Origin: Acanthochlamys bracteata
Lineage: Eukaryota > Streptophyta > Magnoliopsida > Pandanales > Velloziaceae
Direction of reading: 5' to 3'
Length of the DNA stretch: 64,000 nt
Assembly: GCA_019914995.1 (NCBI GenBank)
Contig: CM034138.1
Coordinates: 4,526,001 to 4,590,000 of the forward strand
Every line of letters starts with the position of its first letter. The stretch's first letter is position 1. A model generated the notes under the pieces. The model was not told where the DNA came from, searched no databases, and saw only the letters and a list, made by a program, of their open reading frames with translations. Position numbers and translations under genes: made by a program. Of the stretch, positions 47,878-60,659 are shown one piece after another.

Positions 47878-48835
47878 ATGGCGTCAAAAGGAACTAGTGT
47901 GACATGGACACCAAGAGAGAACAAACAGTTCGAGCTTGCTTTGGCACAGTTCGACGAGGATACGCCTGACCGTTGGCAGAAGATTGCGAGCATCGTCGGC
48001 GGTGGCAAGACGGCAGAAGACATGAAGCATCACTATGATTTGCTTGTTAAAGATATCGAAGACATAGAGGCAGGTCGTGTACCTTTTCCTAAATACCGTC
48101 CAACTAGTAGCCGTGCCGGCTACTCCGCCGCCAATGAGGAGCACGAGTATGTACCCAACATTAGTAGTTTTTTGTATTTATCTGAAAGTTAATTACAATG
48201 GTTAATTGTATATATGTAATATGATGTAGGAGTACTTGATTATCTTGTGGTTCTTTTCTAAGGTTTTGGTTTCCATTTTCTCCGAGATCGAAGCTAAGCT
48301 CTTTTAATGTTCTTCACTTAGCTTGAGAATAGGATCTTGAATTTTCTTTCTTTACCATTCATGCATGCATGTCGCTCTGCAATAAGCCATAGGTTTGTTT
48401 TACTTTTTTCTTCTAAATGCGTATTTTTCTTAGTATTCTTTAAATCGACATTTTGCATGCATGCGTATGATAGCTATATATATTAATAATCTTATATGCT
48501 TCATAGAAATATATATGAAAATACTATTTTACACGAGCGTTTAATTTATATTATTAATTTCTATGAACTTGAATTTGAAAAAACTACCACAATAACTGAT
48601 GTTATGAATCATTTATTCAATTCAACTCATGAATGGCGGTTAGCCTTACTGCTCAGTGTTATGTCATAGGATAAAAAACATGCAAACTACATTATTCATA
48701 TTGCATGATAGTAAACAATGCAAAACTGTATCGTAATTATTTAAAATCTGTTAAGTTGCCTTTATCATATTATCCTCCTTACCTTTTTAATTTATTTGTC
48801 CAAACTTCAGGATGAGATTCCTAAAGCTCCGCTGA
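47878..48835 (+). CDS. RADIALIS-like single-repeat MYB/SANT protein, two exons
   Basis: Exon 1 47878-48146, GTATGT donor, 664-bp intron, CAG acceptor, exon 2 48811-48835 of only 25 nt; total 97 residues. One MYB/SANT repeat (about residues 8-60): Trp10, RWQKIASIVGGGKT with Trp33, and Tyr replacing the third Trp (HYDLLVKDIEDIE), then FPKYRP. The second exon was found because it restores the family's C-terminal signature (EMRFLKLR here, RMKxLKLQ in relatives); reading through the donor instead would give an unrelated tail. Family role: small antagonist of MYB/DRIF partner proteins in asymmetry and organ growth. It shares about two thirds of its repeat with the gene at 18517, so the two are dispersed paralogues about 29 kb apart. 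Confidence 0.93.
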
Positions 48836-49831
48836 CTTTATTGAGGGGAAACAGCTTCGAGAAGATGTGCTTAATAGGTGAATGCATTGAAGAGAGGTTG
48901 TAAATAAATTAGACCAAATTCTCGAAATGACAAAAAAAGACCAAACCAAGAGAAAAGTTCCTACCTATTTGGAACATTTGCTTCTAATATTGATCAGTGA
49001 TGTATTTTTATAGTTCTATTTTAGTGGTGTTTGTAATAAATTTGCTACTGCTATGTCTTCGAAAAGTGAAAAACCTTTTTTTGGTATTTATTTTAAATTT
49101 ATATGTCACTAATCATGGAAGGTCATATTTATGGTTACTAATTTGAGTACTCTTTCATATGTTCCTTTTTGTTTTGTTGCATGAATAGAATGGATGAAAT
49201 ACATTCCTTTTATTAATGGCTATTAGGTACAAATACTTCAGTTGGAAAAAAGAAGTACTAATTGAAGTGGAAAATAGGGTACCTATAAATTAATCTTTTG
49301 TCAAACTTTCACAAAAATTAGCTTTATGGTGAATGAGTAGAAGAAAAACTACGTGCAATATAACAGCTCAAATTTGAATCTATAAAAGGACGACAGTTTC
49401 CTTACTCATGCAATATAACAGCTCAATTTGAATTTCTACATAAGAAAAGGCTAAAAAGGGCATCTTTGAAATGGCTGAAAAACTAGAAATTTTCAAAAAA
49501 AAGTTTTTAGATATTTTTTTTAATTCTTCAAAAAAATTGTATATATGCTTCCGCACATTGCAGCCTTCGACAATTTGCAGTTTTTATAACGTACGATTCA
49601 TACCCTCTAATTTTTTTAAAATACTTTACGCTCTGGCTCTGTGTTGGGTTTGAAAAGTTTAAAAGACTTTACAAGAAGTCATGTCAAATATGAACTAAAT
49701 TTACATAATCCAAATCTATATATTTTATTCAATCTATAACATTCATAAATAAATATAATCAACAAATGTATATAATAAATCAAGTTAATGAACATAGAAG
49801 TTTATGCAAAAATGGAAAGTTTAATAATAAT
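48836..49831. other. Intergenic, nothing recognised
   Basis: 3' flank of RADIALIS-like gene 2. A short direct repeat (TGCAATATAACAGCTCAA at about 49353 and 49410) is present. The frame at 49471-49653 is low-complexity chance. Confidence 0.4.
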
Positions 49832-49837
49832 CATGGA

Positions 49838-50140
49838 TGACAATTTGAGTGAACTGTTCGAATTGGGTCAATTTAATAATAATTACATCAAAATCGTTCA
49901 ATACTAATAGAACCACATATTTATATGGATCAAAATTGTCAACTTTAATCTAACCCATTTAATAATCTGCATAAAATTCGGATCGATTTATTTAATAATC
50001 AAATATTAAAACAAAAATTATAAAAATTAATTTCTAAAAATAATAAGTAAAAATTATTAGGTATTATATATCTAAAATAAAAAAATGTTAGTTTTTATAA
50101 AATTTATAAATTAAATAAAAATTAATCAAAATATAATAAG

Positions 50141-50180
<40 letters not shown>

Positions 50181-50412
50181 TTCAATATCATTATTTTTAA
50201 TAGTTTTTAATTATTAGATAATGTATATAATGCAAATAATTATATGAATTAAATTGATCAATTTAAAATCAATCTGAATCCAATATCAATCTATTTAAGT
50301 TATCGATTCAATTATAGATTGATCTGAATCGGACCAAAATCAAACTTGGACCCAATTTAAATGAGTTGGCTTCGAGTTAGATTCACGGATCGGGTCATAT
50401 ATTGTCATCACT
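49838..50412. repeat. TIR element remnant (GGATGACAAT ends) containing a (TA)n run
   Basis: Left end TGGATGACAAT and right end ATTGTCATCAC are inverted copies. The interior has repeated ATTTAATAAT-AAATTCGGATCGATTT strings and a pure TA microsatellite at 50142-50173. Same family as 51043-51239 and as the start of the window (right end ATTGCCACCCCTA at about 80-93). No coding region. Confidence 0.5.
50142..50173. repeat. (TA)16 microsatellite
   Basis: 32 bp of uninterrupted TA inside the TIR element; length likely variable between individuals. Confidence 0.95.
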
Positions 50413-51042
50413 AATAATTATAAATTTAAATCATAATCATTCAATTTTATATACATAAACAATTTTTCAAAAAGTTTATTGCTTTGAATGTTTTGTGAAA
50501 TTTTATTCCATCTGGTAGTTTGTGCAGAATATAAAAATTTCAATAACAATTAAGTGTAATTAATTCTACAATTCAATCTATACAAAAGTTTATCAAAAAA
50601 TTATTGTTCACATAATTTTAAGGAAATTTTATAGTTGAGCAGTAAATTTGGTGTTAAAGATTTTTTAATAAAATGTTTAAGAGCGATTATGAAATAAAAT
50701 TTTTTTAGAGTGAAAATATTTTGAATATCTTATGAAATGTACTTTAATTTTTAAATAATTTTCTAAATTTATTGGAAAGTTCAAAATGAAAAATTAACAT
50801 AACAAGCATTTGAAAGGCAATGCCAAACGAGCCCAAAGCCAACATGTACGTACTATTACATATGGTTGCTTTTGCTAAATCAATTTCTTTAATTTTAAAA
50901 AAATTTGATACAATTTATGCTAAATGAAAATTTCTACAATTTACTAACTATTGGGTGAACATTGTAGTTAAAGTGGAAATAACTCGAGATAACTTCACCA
51001 TCAAACTTTCTTTTCATACCGTAACAGGAAAAGGAAAACATA
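50413..51042. other. AT-rich intergenic DNA
   Basis: No gene or recognisable repeat boundary. Confidence 0.4.
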
Positions 51043-51239
51043 GGAATGACAATATATAATCCGATCCGAAAACGCAATCCAAATCGATTTATTTAATTAG
51101 AATTACCGTTAGAAAATTTGACCTGTATAAATATATGGATTGGATTGGTCAAGCGAATTTGACCTGACTATTAAATGGATCAACCCGAATTAACTCGAAA
51201 TTGACCTACAAATCTTCGAATTGCTATCTCTTGAAAGAA
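51043..51239. repeat. Small MITE-like element
   Basis: Left end AGGAATGACAAT, right end ATTGCTATCTCTT: inverted with a few mismatches, about 197 bp apart. Interior shares AATCCGATCC and TAACTCGAAATTGACC motifs with 49838-50412. Target duplication not resolved. Confidence 0.5.
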
Positions 51240-54200
51240 CAACATTTATGTTTTCCTTTCCGTATATTAAAATATTGACAATAAAAATAATCAATATTAG
51301 TAATTTATAAATTATTAATTTATATGATACTTATAATTAATTATTATTTTTATAATTTAGTAAAATAGAATAAGATGAAAATTATAATATTATCGAAAGT
51401 ATTACTATATAGGTGTTTCTATAATGATGAATTTAGATTTCGTATAAAAATTTTTATCAAAATTTTATTAGATAGCTATATTTATCCAAACTTTATCAAA
51501 ATTATTAATATATATTTATAATTATAAAATCTCAGCTGTAACCATATATTTTCAAAAAGTAAAAATAAAAATAAAATTTTTTTAGATATTTTAAGGACCA
51601 ATAATAATATTAAAGAATGCACATTTGAACGTGCATTCACTATATCTCGTCACTAATAACATCGTGCATTTTTATTACAACTGATCTTATAATTTTTGAA
51701 ACTTAAAAGTGTAGAATTAAAAATTAAAAATTAAAAATTTTAATTATTAAATGGAACGATCTGAATTTGACCTGGTTATTAATAGCTTAGATTAGAATTG
51801 ACAAATTTAACTCATATAAATTCATAAATTGAATTAGAGTTGAATGAATTTAACCCAATTGTTAACCTAAATTGCCACTCCTAGAAAAACAATACTAAAT
51901 ATTTTCTCCTGAAAAAGTAATTCAAAAGCTATAATTATCGAAGACAAGAAATACCAAATCTTTTGTACTGTGGTTCAGAAAATGTAATTTCAAAATAATG
52001 ATAAATGAAAAACATAACCCACATGAACAACATTTAATAACTTACGAAAAAAATTTTCGAAAGTACTTCTCAATTGTTTTTTAATTTATTAATCGGTTTC
52101 TTAGTTTTAAAATTTTAGAAAATATATATAACTGATACTATATTGAAAATTTATTTTTATTATTTTTTGGAAAGTATATATAATTTCATTAATTTTAAAT
52201 TAAAAAACAATTTATTTTTTAAAACATTTTAGAAACGAATAAGTTTGCCATGATGTCATATAAAGGACTCCCACATGAAAGTTTGATTCTATATTACACA
52301 TTTTACATATGTGGTTTTGAAAATTTTTGAAAACAATATAGTAAAAGAACAAAAAAATAATTAATCAAACAGTTCTTAATTACCATAAACTCAAATAAAA
52401 AAGTCCCAAAATTCAACGGAGATTGAGATAAAACGCACACAATAAAGAGAATTAATAAGGGAGTGTTTATGAAAAATAATTTTTAGATAATTATTTTATA
52501 AATATTTCAAAAAACAAAAAATATACTAATCATTTCATAATTTATAGTTCGTTCATATCTTTCCAATTTTAAAAATTATTTTAAAGAAAGTCTTGTATAA
52601 TTTTTTTGGAGTAGAAAGGAGTTTTTCGGGAGTGCTAAGTGCATTTGGGAGAGCATTTCTCAAAAGCGCTTTTCAATTTTTACAATTTATTTTTTATATA
52701 ATATTTTATTAAATTTGTTTAAAATATAAAAAATATAAAAAAATCTATTTTATAAAATATTATTATTATTTTTAATTAATTTTTTTGAGATAAAAAATAA
52801 AATTTATTTTTCAAATTAGATCAAAATATTTCTCCTTTTTAGAAAAGTATTTTTCTTAAACACTCGCAAACGTTCAGAAGTTTAGAGATGCTTATGAAAA
52901 TAATTTTTTTGAAATAAAAAATATTTTTTTAATTTTAAAAATGAGCTCTATTTTTTTATTTTAGAAAATAAAAATAAACAATAATAAAATTTTATAACAT
53001 AAAATTTTTCTATAATTTTTTAAATTTTAAATAAATTATATAAATTATTATAAAATAATTTTTAAAATATATAAATAAAAAAAATAATAAATATTTGTTC
53101 AATAAGCTCTCGTAGACGGGATCTTGTCAAAGACTTGCAAAGTAAAGAAAAATAAAATGTCAATGAATTAGTGTTCAAATTTATGAAATATGAGTACAAT
53201 TTATTTTTATTTATACATTTTTGTTTTTTTGAAAAAAGTTGTAGATTAGAGTAAATATATGTGTAAATTATATGTATGTATTTGTGTATAATAAACTTTA
53301 AAAATAGTGCATCGCATGCATCTGTATCATATCAATATCATATTATTGGCAAGGGATGTCCAATCTATTACAAATCTAACTACCTAAGTGATCACAAAAG
53401 TAGAGACTAGAAATTTTAATAGCAACAAAGAGCTAGACATTTTAGATTGCCTTGTTTTCGGTTTTAAGAATGTCGAGCTTTTTTGTTACGAGTAATTACA
53501 CGAACATATATTTCGAATGAGAATACCGCTAAGCATAATATAGTACGAATAGGCTTGGGCGTAAAAATCAATAATGGAAAGAAATCCTCTCAGTAAATCT
53601 TTTCATTTGTATAATTTTTAAAAGTACATCCACCTTCTTTCAATTGTTTCTGCTGTTTTCAATATAGTATTAGTAATAAAATTACCTGATCAAATTAAGA
53701 TAGACTTATATAATAATTGAATTAAAATTATTCAATACTAATTCAATATATATATATATATAAATCAAATTTATCAACTCTAATTCAATATATTTAATAA
53801 TTGAATCAAATTCAGATCGATATATTTAATAATCAAAATTTTTAAAACAAATATTATAAAAATTAATTTTTAATAAAAATAGGTAAATATTGTTAGGAAT
53901 TATATATTTTAAAAAATATTAATTTTGATAAATAAGAAATTAATCAATATATAAAAATCTAAGAAAAATATGTATAAGTTAAATTAAATATTAATATCAT
54001 TGTTGTAAATAAAATTTTAATTATTAGATAATATATGCTGCACAAAAAATTATATTTAAATTGGTTGATTTTGAACCAATACGAATTCGATCCGAACCTA
54101 TTAAATTCAATTCAAAGTTGCCCAAATCTGATTATGATAAAATCTAAACCTGATTCATATTACCAACTCTATTTGGCAGTAGTTTAGTACTATTTTTATT

Positions 54201-54952
54201 TCAAAAATTTTAATATTTTTAAATAAATTTTATGTAGTATTTTGAGTAAAAAATTAAACCTATTTTAAAAAAGTTTCAAAATCCAATTTTTTTTTTCAAA
54301 ATTTTGTTTATTTTGAATACTAGCAATCGACCTCCATTAAACAATTTCCTTCAAAAAGTCTGTTAGCTCCATTTAAAAAATCCTCCGCCAGAGTCTGATG
54401 AGACCCCTAAGAACAAAAAGGCATCTGGTGAATTAAGCCGCTCTTTGGCAAGTGAGAGCTGTGTAGTTGCGAAGTTTCCAGTGTTATAAATAAGCAACCA
54501 TTTCGTTATGGTTGTGTTTATCTGAAGGGAAAGAGCTTAATTGTGTTTCTTACTAACAGTAAATAAAAGCAATATAGCTTTGTATTAGTATCATGAATTA
54601 TCTGTCATCTGATTAAGAGCTGCAGTGTTTTGCATTAACTGAACACTTAAAAATATGAATTTGGATGAATCTAAATTGCTTTTGCCCTGTAGTCACGACA
54701 AATAGAAATGTTTGACGCCAAGCTCGCCAACGTTGCCAGCATATATTATTATCTAGTTAGTGTATGTGCATGTTAAAACAAAAGAATGAGAAACTTGTTA
54801 TGAAAAATGAAGATAGAAGTAGTTTTAATTGAATCATTTCTAGTGTATGTTCAAGTTTATCAAACCTATAAACAGCTAGAATCACGGCATTTGCATAAGT
54901 TGTATTGGATGATTTGCAGCACTGATATGTATCAACAAATAATGGCCTGTTT
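51240..54952. other. Very AT-rich intergenic DNA with repeat fragments
   Basis: Truncated copies of the GGRATGRCAAT family occur at about 51740-51885 (right end ATTGCCACTCCTA) and 53690-54180. T/A-rich blocks with GTGTTTA...AACACTC ends lie at about 52455-52870, and GCTTATGAAAATAATTTTTTTG sequence at 52888-53110. 54340-54800 is less AT-rich and has CTGATGAGACC, but no paired box D, so a snoRNA is not supported. No coding gene. Confidence 0.4.
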
Positions 54953-55526
54953 GCATTATTATGAGTTTAAAATTTTTTTCAATTTTTCATTTTCGAAAAA
55001 AATTTCAGTACATTTTAAACATCTTTTTAGAAGAAAAACAATAATTATATATTATAAATGTATTATTTATTATTACTATACATAAATAATAAATATATTT
55101 ACATAATTAAAAGTAATTAAAAATATATTTACAAATTAATAATAATATATTTATTAATATGTTTATAAATATTATTATAATAAATATTAAACAAAAATAT
55201 TTTAAAATATGTTATAAAATTAATTTTCAAAAAATTAAATAATATATGAAAATAAATTAAAAAATTTAATAATATATATTATTTATTATATAATTAAGGA
55301 TATTTCAGTTATTAAAATATTTTATTCACTTATATGCACAAGTTTAGACAAACATATCTATAATTTTATTTTACGAAAAAGTTTTAAACAGTAAAATTTA
55401 TCTAAACAGAATTAAAAAAATAGCTTTTTAATCAAAAGTTCAACGATCGTTTTTTTTATAGCAAAAATACATAAATAACAACTTTCGTCCAAAAGCTCTA
55501 AATTTAACACTTAGTCAAACCCGGCC
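54953..55526. repeat. Tourist-like MITE, eroded
   Basis: Left end GGCCTGTTTGCATTA and right end, read inversely, GGCCGGGTTTGACTA. About 570 bp, AT-rich interior of TTTATTAT-type sequence, no coding region. The flanking bases (AAT / TAT) are not a clean TWA duplication. Confidence 0.45.
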
Positions 55527-55661
55527 TATATGCACCTATCAGTTAAGATGCAATTTATTTAAGTGCAAAATTGGAAAAGAATTTCTATAGTTTGTTTTTT
55601 ATAAAAACACTATGTGTCCAGATAATGCTTAATTTTACTAAAAGGTGCGTCTCTTCATTAA

Positions 55662-55916
55662 GGATGCGTTTGGCATGACGTTTTAAAAGCTGCTTTTTAA
55701 TTTTTTTTTATTTTACGTTTTAAAATACATAATTTATAAGTATTTAAAAAATTTATTTAAAAATTTAAATAATGTCGAAAAATTTTACGTAATAAAATTT
55801 TTTATTACATAATTTTTATACTTTTTTAAAAAATAAAAAAAATAAAATTCATTTTTTTAAAAAAAATTTTTTATTTTAAAAAAATTTTATTTTATAAGTA
55901 ATCCCAAACCGTACAC
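55662..55916. repeat. Tourist-like MITE with TAA target-site duplication
   Basis: 255 bp flanked by TAA (55659-55661 and 55917-55919). Left end GGATGCGTTTGGCA, inverted right end GTGTACGGTTTGGGA. Size, TIR and 3-bp TAA duplication match PIF/Harbinger-derived MITEs. It sits about 200 bp upstream of the EAF6 start codon. Confidence 0.55.
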
Positions 55917-56121
55917 TAATATAATTATTAACATATCATTTCCCTCGACTCGAGCCACATTGTTGCTCTACACAAACTGTTAACCCTGGCTAGAAGAACA
56001 CCCTAAGGATACCACGAGCGAGATTACGAAGTTGTTGTAATTGAATTGAAATTCCACGAAACCTACTTCACAATCCGCGCTAGAGATCAGAAAGGAGGAT
56101 TCGGAAATCAGAAAGGAGATA

Positions 56122-59100
56122 ATGGAATCTGAAGGTTGTAATAATTCTTCTAAAACCCTAGGTTTCTCAACTGTTAATCTTATGAAATAATTTTTTTCTT
56201 GGATTATTTTAGGGCAACGATCGAGCACGAACCCTTCAGCAATGTTAGCTGCTCTATTGAGCAAGCGGGAGAAACTCCAGGATGAGCTACGCAACATTGA
56301 GAAGCAGGTGTTAACTCTCTCTTACCTTCGTTAATTTCAGTTGTTAGGTTCTGTCATGATTTATTTTATGAAAAAGCTCGGGTCCTCCGGGTCATTTTTT
56401 GATGTATAGTTTGTGCTGATTGCTTGTATTGATGTATAGTCTTTAATTCTATGTGCTAGTTTACATTGTTGGTCTAAAGTATGTGCTCTTGGGTACTTCG
56501 TTTGTCCTTCAATTATAAACAAGTTTTCTTATACAATAATGTGTCAGGTTATGCTTTAAATCGGGCTTTCAACCGAAAACCAATTGATTATAGGAAAAAT
56601 GGGCGCATGATCTTATTTATTAGCGTAAAATTATATTATTTACTAAAGTGAAAGTAACCTAATAGCTTAAACATTCCCTCTATGGGACAGAAACCACTTC
56701 AAGGTGTACAATCCTCTCACAGGGAATTTAAGCTATTAGATTAGCCCCATATTTGTTAGTAATCGCTATTGTATAAGATTTTATACCCCCTCTTCTTATA
56801 ACCAATTGGTTTAAATTGCAGGCCCAATTTCTAACTGGTTGTGAGATTGTGACATTTATTTGCATGAGTTTTTATTTGGTATGTGTAGACTACCAAAATG
56901 CATCATGGTCCTTTGATATTAGGTTTATGATTTAGAGACGAGCTACTTGCAAGATTCAAATCAATGTGGAAGCGTACTAAAGGGCTTTGAGGGCTTTTTG
57001 TCATCATCCAAGAGTACTATCAAGTAAGTCCGGCTGATGCTACTTTTCTTGTACTAGTATTACAACTGCATTGTAGTTCTAGTTAAAAGCAGCTGTTTCA
57101 CATTCTTCATCATTTTTTTATCGACCTTTTTATTCATTTGCCCAACTTTGATGGGTAACATATTGAACTGCTTGCCTTTAGTTATTGAAAATTTAACTCT
57201 GTTAGTGCTTCTATATATCTGTATTTACTTTAACTCCAAAGTAAATCCTTCTCCAGATTAGGCACTTCTTATCTTGGTAACATAAGCTTGCAGAAGGCTT
57301 GCTCATAATAGAATATAAGATGGAATGTACATTTTTAAGTTTTACTAGTTCTTTTAAGAAGCATTTATTAGTAGTTCCTTCATTTTTCCTATCCTAACTG
57401 GTTGGTTGCACGAGTAATGCAACAGTACAAACATCATAACTATCTATGTTTTTGCCATATGTGCTTTTTAATTGTTTCAGGCGTAATACTGGTTTTTACA
57501 TGTAAAGGTACAACTAATGAGGTTCTAGGCTTGCATAGAGTTGTAAAGCTCCTGAATGTCAGAAAATTTTTGAATAACCTTTGGGTATCTGGTTTGTTTG
57601 TAGATTATTTTTCTCAGTTTTTGTTCCAAGCTTAACTAATGCGATATTAGTATGCTTTTGCGGATCATTCTTTAGTTAGTTGGTGGAATATATCTTAGGA
57701 AGGCCTAGGAAAGTTGAGGTTCTACCGATATATTGCTTTCAAATTTGTCCAAAGTTCGCTAGCTTTGGACAAAAGTATGTTTCTGTGAATAAAATTGTTT
57801 TGGAAGACACATTTTTGTACAAGCATATTAAGTAATCATTCAATGCCTTAATGTTTGTGTATGCATCTTGTGCTTATCTGATATGTGCTGGAAGCCCACC
57901 AGTTCTTATTTGTTGATTGTATAAATGCTTCTCTCTTGCATCCCCTTTTGTTATGCAGTCTTATAGCTAAGTGTAGCAGTTATAAAGTCATCAGCTTTTG
58001 GAAGTAGAATGTTTTAGTTGACAAGACTATTTGGAGAATGTTGGCAAGTGCTAAGAGCTGTCTTGTGTCTATTGCCTCTTCAAAGCTAAATTATGTCAAA
58101 GAACAGTAACAGACCTTAGTTTACTTCGTCGTACACAATATAAGCCTCAGCTTTCCTATTCGGTACTAGAATGTTTATTCTATAATTTCCTTTACAGAAA
58201 TCTCCTATGGCAATAGGCAAAGGCAATTGGCATGCCTTTCCTTCATAAATCTCGTAATTAAACACAATTGCATATACATGCAGTAATTTGGCATTTGGTG
58301 CGCACTAATCACAAAAATAAACATATACATGTTGTTCACTCTTCCATTAAGAGAAGAATGCTTTATTCACCAACTTCTTAAAAAATAATATTACTGATCA
58401 GTAATAGAATTAAGTCTTTCCAGCTGAAGAGCGTGTTATCCACAGATAAGCGAAATTCATATGAACTCGATGAAATCAATTATAAGGGAAGTGCTTTTTT
58501 TTTGCTGCCTCTGAATTGTGCTCCAAGGCATGCTGCTGAAGAGTAAGCTAAGCAATTTGGAATGTGGAAGTTGTTCATTTGACTGAAGACACCTTACTTT
58601 TTGTTCCCATTTTGATCAAAGTTTTGTAACTTTCATGCTTGCTTTATGCAGACATTATATTCTGAAATAATTCTAATATATTCTTGCAGCTTAAAGCGCT
58701 CCAGGAAATTTCAGCCTGAAGATAGGTTATTCTCCTTGTCATCAATAACATCACCTGCGGTATGTAACTAGTAGCCCTTTTAAGAAGTAATCTGCTTCCT
58801 AGTGCTCAATTGCTCTATACTTAGTGAAGAAGATACCTCGCCGTTTTACCTCCTAATTGCTTGCTGGCTTCCCTAAATTAGATCAAGATTTGAGTCATTT
58901 TTATGATATTGAAGGAGATCTTATTTAATTAATGTTATAGGTTTACTGGTCAAAGCATTTACTTATTACTTAAACTGTATGCAAGTTTTACCATGTTTGA
59001 TTTTACTATCACTCCCAGTTTGATTCAACTACTAAGATCTTGCTACAGGAAATATCAACTTATAGACTTCATTTCTAGATAAACTCTCTCAAATGTAAAA

Positions 59101-60659
59101 AACTGGGCTCCTGTATTCCACCTTCCTAGAAAGTATCCTCAGAATAACAGGTTGTCAGTTTGGCATTTATATCATGTAAGGGGTTTGGCTATTACAGACT
59201 CTTTGGTTGTGTTGCAATCTAGGAGTATATTAGAAGGTGATGACAAAATATTTCAAAATTTTGCTTTGTGAGGACATAGCAAGAAATATAGATCCAAATA
59301 ACTTAGTGTAGTCACATCATGAATTTCCTACTTTGTCAGGCTTCATCCAACAACCAAAGTAATGCATCTTTGAGCTCATGATGCTTCCAGAATTGGCTTA
59401 GTGATTAATTGACTTCCTTCAGACATTCATTAGGAGTAACAATGACAAGAAGTGCTTATTGCAGTTTGTCTCTTCTCGCCAGATTTTTCATGCAAGGCAT
59501 TTTACTGCTTTCCAGCACATAAAGCTTCATTTGCTCAATTAAATGAAAATTCTCTTTTGGCCTGTCATATTTCTACATCTGCTTGGTGTGCGAGTATGTG
59601 CTACTGCCATCATTGTCTATGGTTCCTGTTTCTAGCATTTCTATATTAATGAATGGTCTCTTAAAAGATATTATTCTAGTTTGTAGTTTTATACCTTCCA
59701 CTTTGTGCTTAACCTCTATGCTCTCGTTATTAAAAGGAAGAAAATATGTTTTATATCTTTGGGTTAGTATATTTGTCACAAAGAAATTCTTCGTCATAGT
59801 TGACTAGACGATTTCAAGGATTCCCTACCTCAATGATCAATATCGGGGTTATTTCTTTGGTTATTGCTTTTCTATGTAGCATACTAGTTAGCATGCTTTT
59901 ACTTGGTGACTCGTAGTACTTCTGATAAAGTTGTTTATTATGTTATGAACTCCAACAATGATGTGGAAAACTGTAAACTAATTAGGGTAATAATTCTGCT
60001 AAGTTGGATTGCAATGCACAATCATGCCTGTTGACTTTGTTTCCTTTTTGAGTGTCAGGTTGAAGAAGCTGGTCGTGATGGTGGGTTTATGCAAAAGCAT
60101 TAATAAAAGCATAACAAACTTACTCTTTGGCGTTAAAAGCATGCTTATGTCTTGATTTCTAGCAGATGGAAGGGGTGGCTATGGCCCCGTTCGTTCAAAA
60201 GGTGGCGGTACTCCTGCAAATGGGCAGTAAGTCAACCTGTCAACCTATTAGGTTCAATCTTGTTAGTATTGTGTTAAAGGTAAGTAATATTATGAAGATG
60301 AAGATATGAGATAAAGCATCATTATAGTCCAAATTTGTTTTCTAACACCAGCTCATTGAAGTTCTGATTTTTCTTGGCTTATTACAAATAGTTGATAAAG
60401 TTCCAAGAGGGCGTTGTGTAGTAACTTTATAGATCTTCTCCGTAAAGAATGCACAGTTCTTTATTTTAGAAACTAAATGCCCATGAAGACTGTTTGTAGG
60501 AAATGAAATGCCCTTTTTTTCCATGATTATGAGCAACATTTTTCTATGTCCACCAGAGGAAAGCCAAAAAAGGGTGGACGGATTGCTCTCAGAGAAGGCA
60601 AACGGATGCGAGCGAATGATCAAGACGAGGATGATGATGATCCTGAGCTAAGTTTGTGA
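56122..60659 (+). CDS. EAF6: EAF6 subunit of NuA4-type histone acetyltransferase
   Basis: Exons: 56122-56134, 56213-56307, 56923-57023, 58690-58759, 60059-60080, 60166-60226, 60557-60659; all GT-AG and in phase, 154 residues. The N-terminal half is the NuA4-subunit domain (about residues 12-75): SAMLAALLSKREKLQDELRN, then a short coiled coil (IEKQVYDLETSYLQD), then GSVLKGFEGFLSSSK. The middle has LKRSRKFQPEDRLFSLSS. The C-terminus is Gly-rich then basic (GKPKKGGRIALREGKRMR) with an acidic end. Known role: EAF6/MEAF6 is a small scaffold subunit of NuA4/TIP60 (and, in animals, MOZ/HBO1) complexes that acetylate histones H4/H2A; nuclear. The first exon has only 13 coding bases; the choice of start (MESEGQRSS) is supported by its match to the Arabidopsis homologue as I recall it. 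No defects. Two acceptors (60163 and 60166) are possible for exon 6; the second fits the phase. Confidence 0.92.

Noticed and set aside
54380..54560. C/D-box snoRNA around CTGATGAGACC
   Set aside because: No terminal stem and no box D at a suitable distance.
54807..55085. 92-codon plus-strand frame before the EAF6 gene
   Set aside because: Runs into the AT-rich MITE; Tyr/Ile/Lys-rich translation without domain.
59573..59807. Overlapping frames on both strands within EAF6 intron 4
   Set aside because: They lie in an intron, lack domain similarity and look like antisense shadows of each other.
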